Part shown: positions 1 to 5,821 of the stretch, piece by piece
Numbering within the stretch: the stretch's first letter is position 1
Layout: each line of letters begins with the position of its first letter
Assembly (NCBI GenBank): GCA_027293665.1
Contig: JAPUFN010000080.1
Span: 1 to 5,821, forward strand
Source of the DNA: Gammaproteobacteria bacterium
GTDB lineage: Bacteria > Pseudomonadota > Gammaproteobacteria > Pseudomonadales > Azotimanducaceae
Direction of reading: 5' to 3'
DNA length: 5,821 nucleotides
Notes under the pieces: generated by a model
Database searches by the model: none
Seen by the model: the letters and a program-made list of their open reading frames with translations, nothing else
Told to the model about the DNA's origin: nothing
Made by a program: the position numbers and the translations under genes

Positions 1-339
1 GTGAACCAGCGCAGTAGTGAGTTGCAGAGTGAACGCTATGCACTGCTCGATGAGCTCAATGCGGTGCATGCCGAGATTTCACGCGCGAACGCAGACTACT
101 TTCAAGCGCGGGAAAAATATTCGCTCTTCGAAACGGGAATCATTCCCCAGGCTCGTCAGACCGTCCAGTCAATGTTGGCCGGCTATCAGGTCAGTGAAGT
201 CGATTTCCTCAATCTGGTTGGCAGCCAGATTACGTTGTTCAATTTTGAAACTCAGTACTGGCACTCGTTGAGCGCCGCTAATCAGGCACTTGCGCGGCTC
301 CATGCTGCCGTGGGTGGGGAGATAATTCGTGAACGCTAA
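1..339 (+). CDS. TolC/CusC-family outer membrane efflux protein, C-terminal fragment (5' end outside window)
   Basis: This is the last 112 codons of an outer membrane factor, the trimeric channel that carries substrate from the RND pump through periplasm and outer membrane. The frame is open at base 1, so the GTG there is very unlikely to be the true start; family members usually have more than 400 residues. What is visible is the final helical repeat: a long amphipathic helix (about residues 5-45), then a segment with IIPQA at 47-51, then YQVSEVDFL at 62-70, which fits the family pattern of Tyr-Gln-x-Gly-x-Val-Asp-Phe-Leu. A last helix with spaced Ala/Leu ends in LHAAVGG. Ser replaces the common Gly at residue 65. 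The stop is TAA at 337-339 and the next gene begins 11 bases before it. The CusBA genes downstream make this the CusC-like partner of that pump. I leave the symbol blank because only about a quarter of the protein is seen. Confidence 0.9.
   Translation: MNQRSSELQSERYALLDELNAVHAEISRANADYFQAREKYSLFETGIIPQARQTVQSMLAGYQVSEVDFLNLVGSQITLFNFETQYWHSLSAANQALARLHAAVGGEIIRER
316..321 (+). promoter_or_regulatory. Ribosome binding site for cusB (GGGGAG)
   Basis: The purine run GGGGAG lies 7 bases before the GTG at 329, the normal Shine-Dalgarno distance. It sits inside the end of the upstream coding region. It supports the GTG start, which otherwise has no good rival: the first in-frame ATG is codon 50, inside the metal-binding segment. 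Confidence 0.65.
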
Positions 340-1636
340 ATTGATAGTTATTGCGGCAGGCACGCTGATAATCGGTACGGGCGCCGGTTACTGGTTCGGC
401 CAGGCCGGCGTATCGGCTACATCTGATGCCGTGGTGGTGGCAACCGAAAGAAAACCACTTTTCTACCGTCACCCCATGCAGCCGGAGGTCACCTCTCCAG
501 TGCCCGCGAAGGGCTCGATGGGAATGGACTACATTCCGGTCTTTGCCGATGAAGTTACCGGGCAAAATGAAATCGCCGGTACCGTGCGCATCGACGCGGT
601 GGTGCAACAGAATATCGGAGTACGAACGGCTAAAGCAGAACTGGCATCCCTCAGCCATACAGTGCGCGCCGCTGGACGAATCAGCTTTGACGAAACCAGG
701 ATCACTAAACTGCATCCAAAAATCGAGGGCTGGGTCGAGGAACTCTTTGTCGACACCACGGGCCAACAGGTTGAGGAAGACACCATGCTGCTGAGCCTGT
801 ATTCACCCAGGCTGGTGGCCAGTCAGCAGGAGTATGTGCTGGCACTGAAGAACAACGAAACATTGAAAAACAGCTCCGTCGAAGATATCCGCCGGGGGGC
901 GGAAGAACTCGTGGCGAGCTCCCGCTCGCGTCTGGAACTGTTCGACGTGCCTGAACACCAGATCCGCGAACTTGAAGCCTCGCTCGAGCCGCAGAAAACG
1001 CTGCACATTCATTCACCTGCTGCAGGCATAATAATCCGCATCGGCGCGCGCGAAGGTCAGCATGTCACTCCCATGACAGAGCTGTTCATGATTGCAGATC
1101 TGTCCCGGGTCTGGGCTTACGCAGATATCTTCGAATACGATCTGCCCTGGGTCAAAACTGGCGATGAAGCACAGATGACGCTTGCCGCGTCACCCGGCCA
1201 GGTCTTCAAAGGCCGTGTTGCGTACATCTATCCGTACGCCGAATCGAAAACCCGCACCATCAAGGTTCGGATCGAGTTCGATAATCCTGATTTGATGCTG
1301 AAGCCTGAAATGTTCGTCAATATCAGACTCGATGCATCTCAGCAGGATCTTGCTACGGTGATTCCAGCCGAGGCGGTGATCCGTTCCGGCTCCGAAGATC
1401 AGGTTTTCGTCGTGCGGGGGCCGGGCAAGTTCGAACCGCGCAAGGTTCAACTCGGATTGCAATCGGATGGCCGAGTGATCGTTCTTGCCGGTGTGCAACC
1501 CGGCGAGGAGGTGGTGACGTCGGCGCAGTTTCTGATCGATTCGGAATCGAAGCTTCGCGAAGCAACCGCGAAGATGGCTGAAGTCGGTGCGAGTGAGTCT
1601 GCGACTCAATCTGCAACTGCGGATGAATCGCGATGA
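329..1636 (+). CDS. cusB: CusB-type periplasmic adaptor subunit of Cu(I)/Ag(I) RND efflux complex
   Basis: This 435-residue membrane fusion protein joins the CusA pump to the outer membrane channel and in Cus systems also binds and hands over Cu(I)/Ag(I). Residues 1-30 hold a hydrophobic stretch after Lys4, either an export signal or an inner-membrane anchor. Residues 45-73 form a heavy-metal-binding segment (YRHPM at 46-50, SMGMDYIPV at 63-71); M50, M64 and M66 match in spacing the three methionines that bind metal in E. coli CusB (recalled). Next come the first lipoyl-like half (about 120-160), a short helical hairpin (about 160-220), the second lipoyl half (about 222-255, with HSPAAG), a beta-barrel (about 257-336) and a membrane-proximal domain (about 340-410). 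Residues 412-435 are a low-complexity Ala/Ser/Thr/Glu tail with no fused CusF domain. The length is slightly above the roughly 400 residues of E. coli CusB. It starts at GTG within the outer membrane factor gene and overlaps cusA by 4 bases, so coupled translation is expected. Confidence 0.93.
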   Translation: MNAKLIVIAAGTLIIGTGAGYWFGQAGVSATSDAVVVATERKPLFYRHPMQPEVTSPVPAKGSMGMDYIPVFADEVTGQNEIAGTVRIDAVVQQNIGVRTAKAELASLSHTVRAAGRISFDETRITKLHPKIEGWVEELFVDTTGQQVEEDTMLLSLYSPRLVASQQEYVLALKNNETLKNSSVEDIRRGAEELVASSRSRLELFDVPEHQIRELEASLEPQKTLHIHSPAAGIIIRIGAREGQHVTPMTELFMIADLSRVWAYADIFEYDLPWVKTGDEAQMTLAASPGQVFKGRVAYIYPYAESKTRTIKVRIEFDNPDLMLKPEMFVNIRLDASQQDLATVIPAEAVIRSGSEDQVFVVRGPGKFEPRKVQLGLQSDGRVIVLAGVQPGEEVVTSAQFLIDSESKLREATAKMAEVGASESATQSATADESR

Positions 1637-4600
1637 TCGAAGCGCTCATCGACATCTCGATCAAAGATCGATTCATGGTCATCATCGCTGCGCTGCTGCT
1701 CGCAGCCGCGGGTCTGTGGGCATACGTCAACATACCTCTCGATGCGATCCCCGACCTGTCGGATGTGCAGGTTATCGTCTTTACGGAGTATCCGGGACAG
1801 GCGCCGCAGGTGGTGGAGGACCAGGTGACCTACCCGCTTACCACAGCCATGCTCGCCGTACCCAAAGCAGAGGTCGTGCGGGGTTATTCGTTTTTTGGCC
1901 TCTCGTTCGTCTATGTCATTTTTGCGGATGGGACCGACATGTACTGGGCCCGTTCTCGAGTGCTGGAATCACTTAACTACGTCAGTGGGCGACTGCCTGC
2001 CGGGATCAATCCGACGCTTGGTCCAGATGCCACTGGTGTCGGTTGGATTTATGAGTATGCGCTCGTCGATCGCACAGGGCGCCACGATCTTGCGGAGCTG
2101 CGGTCATTGCAGGACTGGTACTTGCGCTATCCGTTGCAGACAGTGCCAGGTGTGGCGGAGGTTGCCTCCGTCGGTGGGTTCGTCAAGCAATACCAGGTGG
2201 TAGTAGAGCCGAATGTGCTGATGGCCTACAACATTCCGATATCAAAAGTTAAAGAGGCCATCCAACAGTCCAACAACGATGTTGGTGGCCGTCTGATCGA
2301 GATGTCGGAAACCGAGTACATGGTGCGCGGCCTCGGTTACATCCGCTCGCTGGATGATCTCAAGGCCATTCCGGTGGGTTCTGATGCGAACGGCACCCCA
2401 ATTCGTCTGCAGGACGTTGCAAGAATACAAATCGGGCCGGAATTACGGCGCGGTGTTGTCGATCTTGATGGCGAAGGCGAGGTTGCCGCGGGCATTGTCA
2501 TCATGCGTTACGGCGAAAACGCATTGGCCACGATCGAACGCGTACGCAGCAAACTCATTGAGCTCGCAAAAGGACTTCCGGAGGGAGTGGAAATCGTCAC
2601 CGTATACGATCGCGGTGATCTAATCGAACGTGCAGTGGCGAGCCTGAGCACCTCTCTGTTTCAGGAAATTCTCATCGTCAGTCTCGTGGTTATCGCGTTT
2701 CTCCTGCATATACGCTCCGCCATGGTGGCTATCCTCACATTACCGCTTGGCATACTGATGGCATTCCTCGTGATGCAATGGCAGGGACTCAATGCAAACA
2801 TCATGTCACTCGGGGGCATTGCGATCACGATCGGCACCATGGTCGATGGCGCGATTGTCATGGTGGAGAACGCGCATAAACATTTGGTCAGTGCTGTTGC
2901 TGAAAAGGGCTCCGCGTTGTCGGACGAAGAACGCTGGGAAACCGTCGCCGCGGCTGCTCGTGAAGTCGGCCCTGCTTTGTTTTTCTCGTTGCTGATAATC
3001 ACAGTTGCGTTTCTGCCGATCTTTTCCATGCAGGCCCAGGAAGGCCGGCTGTTCAGTCCGCTCGCGTTTACCGCAACCTATGCGATGGCGGCGGCCGCCA
3101 TACTGGCCGTAACTCTGGTCCCGGTGATGATGGGGTATTTCATTCGCGGGAACATCATCAGTGAGCGCGCCAATCCACTGAATCGTGCGCTCCACGCCTT
3201 GCACGAGCCGGCTTTGGATGTAGTGATGCGGTGGCGCTGGGCAACATTGATCGTCGCCGGGGTCCTGGTTGCGGTCACCTATTTTCCGTTCGCAAAACTT
3301 GGCAGCGAATTCATGCCGCCGCTCGATGAGGGTGACATTCTCTATATGCCGACTACGTTTCCTGGAATCTCCGTCACCAAGGCGAAGGAATTGCTCCAGC
3401 AGACCGACCGGATTCTGGCGAGCTTTCCGGAGGTGAGACAGGTTTTTGGCAAGGTCGGGCGAGCCGAAACTGCGACCGATCCAGCACCTTTGTCGATGCT
3501 GGAAACGACGGTTCGCCTGAAACCGAAGGAGGACTGGCCCAACCCGGCTAAGACGACCAGAGAATTAATGGACGAGATGGATGCAGCCATCAGGTTCCCC
3601 GGACTCGCCAATTCCTGGACGATGCCGATTAAAACCCGCATCGACATGCTTTCTACCGGCATCAAGACCCCGGTCGGGATCAAGGTCTCGGGGCCGGATC
3701 TGAACGTGTTGCAGGAACTCTCCCAGAAAATCGAGCAGACGATGAAAAAGCTGCCGGACACTCTATCGGCCTTTGGTGATCGAACCGTTGGCGGTTACTA
3801 CCTGGATTTCGATATAGATCGCAGTGAAGCAGCACGCTACGGACTGACCGTCGGCGACGTCCAAAACGTCATACAAAGTGCTATAGGCGGTATGAATGTC
3901 ACCTGGACTGTCGAAGGACTGGAGCGCTACCCGGTCAATGTACGTTATCCGAGAGATTTCCGGGACAGTCCCGAAACCCTCAAACGAGTCCTTATAGCGA
4001 CTCCGACAGGAATTCAGATTCCACTTGAAGCTGTGGCCACTTTAGAATTTCGGCGGGGTCCGCCGGTGATCAAGAGTGAAGGCGCACGGCCTAACGCGTG
4101 GATCTACGTGGACCTTAAAACTTCAGATATCGGAGGTTTTGTCGCTGAAGCAAAGCAGGCTTTGGCCGCTGAGGTCGAGATTCCTGCAGGCTACACGGTT
4201 ACGTGGTCTGGCCAGTTCGAGTATATGGAGCGTGCAGAAGCACGACTGCGGATACTGATTCCAGCGACGTTGCTCATCATCTTTGTGTTGCTCTACTTGA
4301 ATTTTCGCAATGTCTTCGAGCCTTTGATCGTGATGCTCTCGATTCCGTTCGGGCTTATCGGTGGCATCTGGCTGATTTACGTCCTGGACTACAACATATC
4401 TGTTGCAGTAGCAGTTGGTTTCATCGCTCTGGCCGGGATGGCGGCGGAGATTGGCGTGCTGGTGTTGAGTTTCATAGACGTCGAAGTTGCAGCGTTACGC
4501 ATGTCGCAGCTTGGTGCTCTGACGCAGGATCAGATTCGCAGTGCCGTGCAGACGGCGACTTCCAGGCGCGTGCGTCCAGTGGTAATGACAGCCGTGTCTA

Positions 4601-4806
4601 CAATGGCCGGCCTGCTGCCAATCATGTTGAGTAGCGACACTGGTTCCGATGTCACTCACCGGGTTGCCGCTCCGATGCTCGGTGGAATGCTCACTGTGCT
4701 CATATTGAACCTGCTGGTACTGCCGGTAGTTTACGCTCTGGTGTTGGAATATCGTGAGCGCGGGCTCGAAGCTGGAGTCGTAGCAAGTCAGGCAAGCGGC
4801 GACTGA
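1633..4806 (+). CDS. cusA: CusA-type Cu(I)/Ag(I) RND efflux pump, inner-membrane subunit
   Basis: This 1057-residue heavy-metal RND antiporter is full length (E. coli CusA is 1047). It uses the proton gradient to export metal ions through a CusCBA complex. TM1 is at about 13-31, the first periplasmic loop at 32-339, TM2-6 at about 340-503, TM7 at about 536-553, the second periplasmic loop at 554-870 and TM8-12 at about 872-1037. TM4 carries GTMVDGAIVMVENAHK (401-416) with proton-relay D405, and TM10 has AAE with E939. The metal site methionines M572 (YMP), M622 (PLSMLETT) and M672 (RIDMLSTGIK) match E. coli M573, M623 and M672. The cleft charges R83, E566, D616, E624, R669 and K678 are also kept. 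These mark monovalent Cu/Ag export rather than CzcA-type Zn/Co/Cd export. Oddities are Val983 in place of the relay Lys984 and changes in outer methionine pairs (L271, N755 beside M754, T1008). The ATG overlaps the cusB stop (ATGA); the upstream GGAT is a weak ribosome site, so translation probably depends on coupling. The gene ends with TGA followed at once by in-frame TAG. Confidence 0.95.
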   Translation: MIEALIDISIKDRFMVIIAALLLAAAGLWAYVNIPLDAIPDLSDVQVIVFTEYPGQAPQVVEDQVTYPLTTAMLAVPKAEVVRGYSFFGLSFVYVIFADGTDMYWARSRVLESLNYVSGRLPAGINPTLGPDATGVGWIYEYALVDRTGRHDLAELRSLQDWYLRYPLQTVPGVAEVASVGGFVKQYQVVVEPNVLMAYNIPISKVKEAIQQSNNDVGGRLIEMSETEYMVRGLGYIRSLDDLKAIPVGSDANGTPIRLQDVARIQIGPELRRGVVDLDGEGEVAAGIVIMRYGENALATIERVRSKLIELAKGLPEGVEIVTVYDRGDLIERAVASLSTSLFQEILIVSLVVIAFLLHIRSAMVAILTLPLGILMAFLVMQWQGLNANIMSLGGIAITIGTMVDGAIVMVENAHKHLVSAVAEKGSALSDEERWETVAAAAREVGPALFFSLLIITVAFLPIFSMQAQEGRLFSPLAFTATYAMAAAAILAVTLVPVMMGYFIRGNIISERANPLNRALHALHEPALDVVMRWRWATLIVAGVLVAVTYFPFAKLGSEFMPPLDEGDILYMPTTFPGISVTKAKELLQQTDRILASFPEVRQVFGKVGRAETATDPAPLSMLETTVRLKPKEDWPNPAKTTRELMDEMDAAIRFPGLANSWTMPIKTRIDMLSTGIKTPVGIKVSGPDLNVLQELSQKIEQTMKKLPDTLSAFGDRTVGGYYLDFDIDRSEAARYGLTVGDVQNVIQSAIGGMNVTWTVEGLERYPVNVRYPRDFRDSPETLKRVLIATPTGIQIPLEAVATLEFRRGPPVIKSEGARPNAWIYVDLKTSDIGGFVAEAKQALAAEVEIPAGYTVTWSGQFEYMERAEARLRILIPATLLIIFVLLYLNFRNVFEPLIVMLSIPFGLIGGIWLIYVLDYNISVAVAVGFIALAGMAAEIGVLVLSFIDVEVAALRMSQLGALTQDQIRSAVQTATSRRVRPVVMTAVSTMAGLLPIMLSSDTGSDVTHRVAAPMLGGMLTVLILNLLVLPVVYALVLEYRERGLEAGVVASQASGD

Positions 4807-4818
4807 TAGTGTTGCTTT

Positions 4819-4837
4819 CTGCGACAGTTGATCGCAG
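4819..4837. other. Small perfect hairpin just after cusA (6-bp stem, 7-nt loop)
   Basis: CTGCGA at 4819-4824 is the exact reverse complement of TCGCAG at 4832-4837, with a 7-base loop. It begins 13 bases after the cusA stop. The stem is short and no T-tract follows, so it is at best a weak 3'-end or RNA-stabilising structure, and a stem this size can arise by chance. Confidence 0.25.
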
Positions 4838-4867
4838 TGGCCGTGGGTGTCGCCATGGCGAATTGCC

Positions 4868-4873
4868 TATACT
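4868..4873 (+). promoter_or_regulatory. Possible sigma-70 -10 element (TATACT) for the hydrolase gene
   Basis: TATACT matches five of six bases of the TATAAT consensus. It would start transcription near 4880, leaving room for the GGAGG site and a short leader before the ATG at 4902. No convincing -35 hexamer is seen about 17 bases upstream (that stretch is GT-rich). The TG at 4864-4865 is one base too far upstream for a standard extended -10. This is a suggestion only. Confidence 0.3.
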
Positions 4874-4887
4874 CGGATCTCTGGTGG

Positions 4888-4892
4888 GGAGG
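4888..4892 (+). promoter_or_regulatory. Strong ribosome binding site (GGAGG) fixing the hydrolase start
   Basis: GGAGG, within the longer purine run from 4886, lies 9 bases upstream of ATG 4902. This site decides between that ATG and the upstream in-frame GTG at 4809, which has no such site and would place 31 residues ahead of the signal peptide. Confidence 0.75.
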
Positions 4893-4901
4893 AAGAAGCA
4901 A

Positions 4902-5771
4902 ATGATCGAACGACGGAGCTGCCTTGTGCTGCTGCTGGTTGTGGCAATTGCAGGGCAAGGTGTGGCCTATGCGCAGATCGATTCTGATGTGATTTACGGT
5001 CACAAGGATGGGATGGCGCTGGTCTACGATGTGTTCCATGCTGAGGAGCCCAACGGCGCTGGCGTGGTGTACATGGTCAGCGGCGGCTGGTTTTCCCGTT
5101 GGCGGGAGCCGCAATCCAGATTGCCACAGTTTGCGTCGCTGCTGAACGAAGGATTCACCGTGTTTGCCGTTTACCACGGCAGCGCACCACGCTTCAAAGT
5201 GCCTGATGCAGTGTCGGATGTCCGCGCCGCGGTTCGGCACATTCGAACACACGCTGATGCATATGGCGTGGATGCCGATCGATTGGGTGTGTGGGGTGGC
5301 AGTGCAGGTGGTCATCTCTCGCTCATGCTTGGCCTGGATGCCGAATCGCCGCCAATGTCAGCAAAGGGCGAGGGACGTGCACGCTTCCTGACCCCGGCAT
5401 ATGCCGTGAGCCCAAACGCGGATGCTCGATTGGCTGCGGTAGTTGCCTATTACCCGCCGGTCGATTTGCGGCCAAGAGTTGGCCCCAGCGAACGCTTCCC
5501 GGCACTGAATTTCAGCGCCGATGCGGCAGCGGCCATATCACCGATCCTGTTTGTCACCAAAGACGATCCACCAATATTGCTGATTCATGGTGATGCGGAC
5601 ACTCTCGTGCCGTTGGCGGATAGTGAAATCCTGGTGAAGGAACTCAGTGCGACGGGTGTGACACATGAGCTGTTGGTGATCGCAGGCGGCGATCATGGGT
5701 TCCGCACTCCCAGCCATCGGGCGGAGGCGACCCACGCCATGGTGGCCTGGTTCAAGGCGCATCTGCTATAG
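4902..5771 (+). CDS. Secreted alpha/beta-hydrolase (BD-FAE / esterase-lipase-like serine hydrolase)
   Basis: This 289-residue predicted exported hydrolase has a classic signal peptide: positive residues at 4-5, a hydrophobic core at about 8-18, and a likely signal peptidase I site after AYA at 22-24. The mature part fits the alpha/beta-hydrolase fold of the esterase/dipeptidyl-peptidase-like group. The nucleophile elbow is GGSAGG at 132-137, with Ser134. The acid is probably D233 in HGDADTLVP (229-237), and the His is H265 in GGDHGF (262-267). The oxyanion region reads VSGGW at 59-63 where many relatives have HGGGW. YYPPVDL (183-189) and DDPPILLIHG (221-230) are also typical of BD-FAE-like members. 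It probably acts in the periplasm or outside the cell on an ester, perhaps an acylated carbohydrate; the substrate cannot be read from sequence. It lies 95 bases after cusA, with its own ribosome site and perhaps its own promoter, so a role in metal resistance is not implied. The ATG start is chosen for GGAGG and the signal peptide. Confidence 0.88.
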   Translation: MIERRSCLVLLLVVAIAGQGVAYAQIDSDVIYGHKDGMALVYDVFHAEEPNGAGVVYMVSGGWFSRWREPQSRLPQFASLLNEGFTVFAVYHGSAPRFKVPDAVSDVRAAVRHIRTHADAYGVDADRLGVWGGSAGGHLSLMLGLDAESPPMSAKGEGRARFLTPAYAVSPNADARLAAVVAYYPPVDLRPRVGPSERFPALNFSADAAAAISPILFVTKDDPPILLIHGDADTLVPLADSEILVKELSATGVTHELLVIAGGDHGFRTPSHRAEATHAMVAWFKAHLL

Positions 5772-5807
5772 GCGGATCAATCGCGATCTAACGATCGCAT
5801 ACCCGCC
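5771..5807. terminator. Nested inverted repeat after the hydrolase gene, possible terminator
   Basis: GCGATC (5783-5788) pairs with GATCGC (5793-5798) around a TAAC tetraloop. An outer pair, GGCGG (5771-5775) with CCGCC (5803-5807), can enclose it across unequal internal loops. The structure starts at the last base of the hydrolase stop codon, a usual place for a terminator. No T-run follows in the remaining 14 bases, so it is not a canonical intrinsic terminator. The window ends too soon to see what comes next. Confidence 0.35.
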
Positions 5808-5821
5808 GGTGCGTAGCGGTC

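Larger units (their letters stand above)
4807..4901 (+). other. Intergenic gap between cusA and the hydrolase gene
   Basis: These 95 bases are the only true gap between genes in the window. They hold the second stop codon of cusA (4807-4809), a 6-bp hairpin (4819-4837), a possible -10 element (4868-4873) and a strong ribosome binding site (4888-4892). No T-run typical of an intrinsic terminator is seen, so readthrough from the efflux operon cannot be excluded. I saw no dyad resembling a MerR/CueR operator. Confidence 0.6.

Noticed and set aside
1..3. GTG at base 1 as the start of a short 112-residue protein
   Set aside because: The frame is open at the window edge and the product matches only the C-terminal repeat of a much longer outer membrane channel; the GTG is an internal Val codon.
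278..766. 162-codon open frame on the minus strand
   Set aside because: It is antisense to the well-supported cusB and to the end of the channel gene; its translation resembles no family I know and is rich in Cys, His and Trp as expected of a shadow frame.
4203..4634. 143-codon +1-shifted frame inside cusA
   Set aside because: The CusA frame is uninterrupted with conserved TM8-TM11 motifs; the alternative is Cys/Trp/Arg-rich and unlike any family I know.
1633..4806. Reading the pump as a CzcA/CnrA divalent-cation exporter
   Set aside because: Val983 is Czc-like, but the three metal-site methionines, E939 and the overall motif match to CusA point to Cu(I)/Ag(I).
4809..4901. Upstream GTG (4809) start giving a 320-residue hydrolase
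   Set aside because: It lacks a ribosome site, adds 31 residues ahead of a clear signal peptide, and the ATG at 4902 has GGAGG at the right distance.
4788..5315. 175-codon open frame on the minus strand over the hydrolase start
   Set aside because: Its translation is low in sense-like features and is antisense to the signal peptide and nucleophile region of the hydrolase, which has strong motifs.
5677..5695. Perfect 7-bp inverted repeat TGATCGC / GCGATCA with a 5-base loop
   Set aside because: It lies in the codons for the conserved VIAGGDHG catalytic-His motif, so coding constraint explains it; sharing GCGATC with the 3' palindrome is probably chance.
1..5821. CRISPR arrays, tRNA/rRNA genes, insertion sequences or attachment sites
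   Set aside because: No spaced direct repeats, cloverleaf-like stretches, transposase genes or terminal repeats were seen; almost all of the window is accounted for by four coding regions.

Overview
The window holds the downstream part of a copper/silver efflux operon of the CusCBA type (heavy-metal RND family), followed by one gene for a predicted secreted alpha/beta hydrolase. All four genes lie on the + strand and nearly every base is coding. Efflux across both membranes by an RND-adaptor-outer membrane factor complex means a Gram-negative host. The protein style and a moderately GC-rich composition (judged by eye) suggest a proteobacterium, probably a gammaproteobacterium. I cannot place it more closely.

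Layout: (1) 1-339 is the C-terminal end of a TolC/CusC-type outer membrane factor whose 5' part lies outside the window. (2) 329-1636 is the periplasmic adaptor CusB, with an N-terminal heavy-metal-binding segment; it starts at GTG inside the end of the previous gene (11-bp overlap, good ribosome binding site). (3) 1633-4806 is the inner-membrane RND pump CusA, joined to cusB by an ATGA overlap and ending in a TGA-TAG double stop. (4) 4807-4901 is a short gap with a possible promoter, a small hairpin and a strong ribosome binding site. (5) 4902-5771 is a 289-residue exported serine hydrolase. (6) 5772-5821 is a short tail with a nested inverted repeat that may end transcription.

The three efflux genes are translationally coupled and should give one tripartite machine. 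CusA would take Cu(I)/Ag(I) from the periplasm or cytoplasm, CusB would pass on periplasmic metal and clamp the pump to the channel, and the outer membrane factor would release the ion outside. The assignment to monovalent copper/silver rather than Co/Zn/Cd rests on CusA: the three-methionine site (M572, M622, M672), D405 and E939 are all present. The hydrolase shows no mechanistic link to metal efflux and probably forms its own transcription unit.

I found no undescribed system here. The points worth a second look are departures inside a familiar machine. The pump has Val where E. coli CusA has the proton-relay Lys984. Several of the paired methionines of the E. coli relay are substituted. 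There is no cusF between the outer membrane factor and the adaptor. Comparisons with E. coli CusA and CusB are from memory and need an alignment to confirm.
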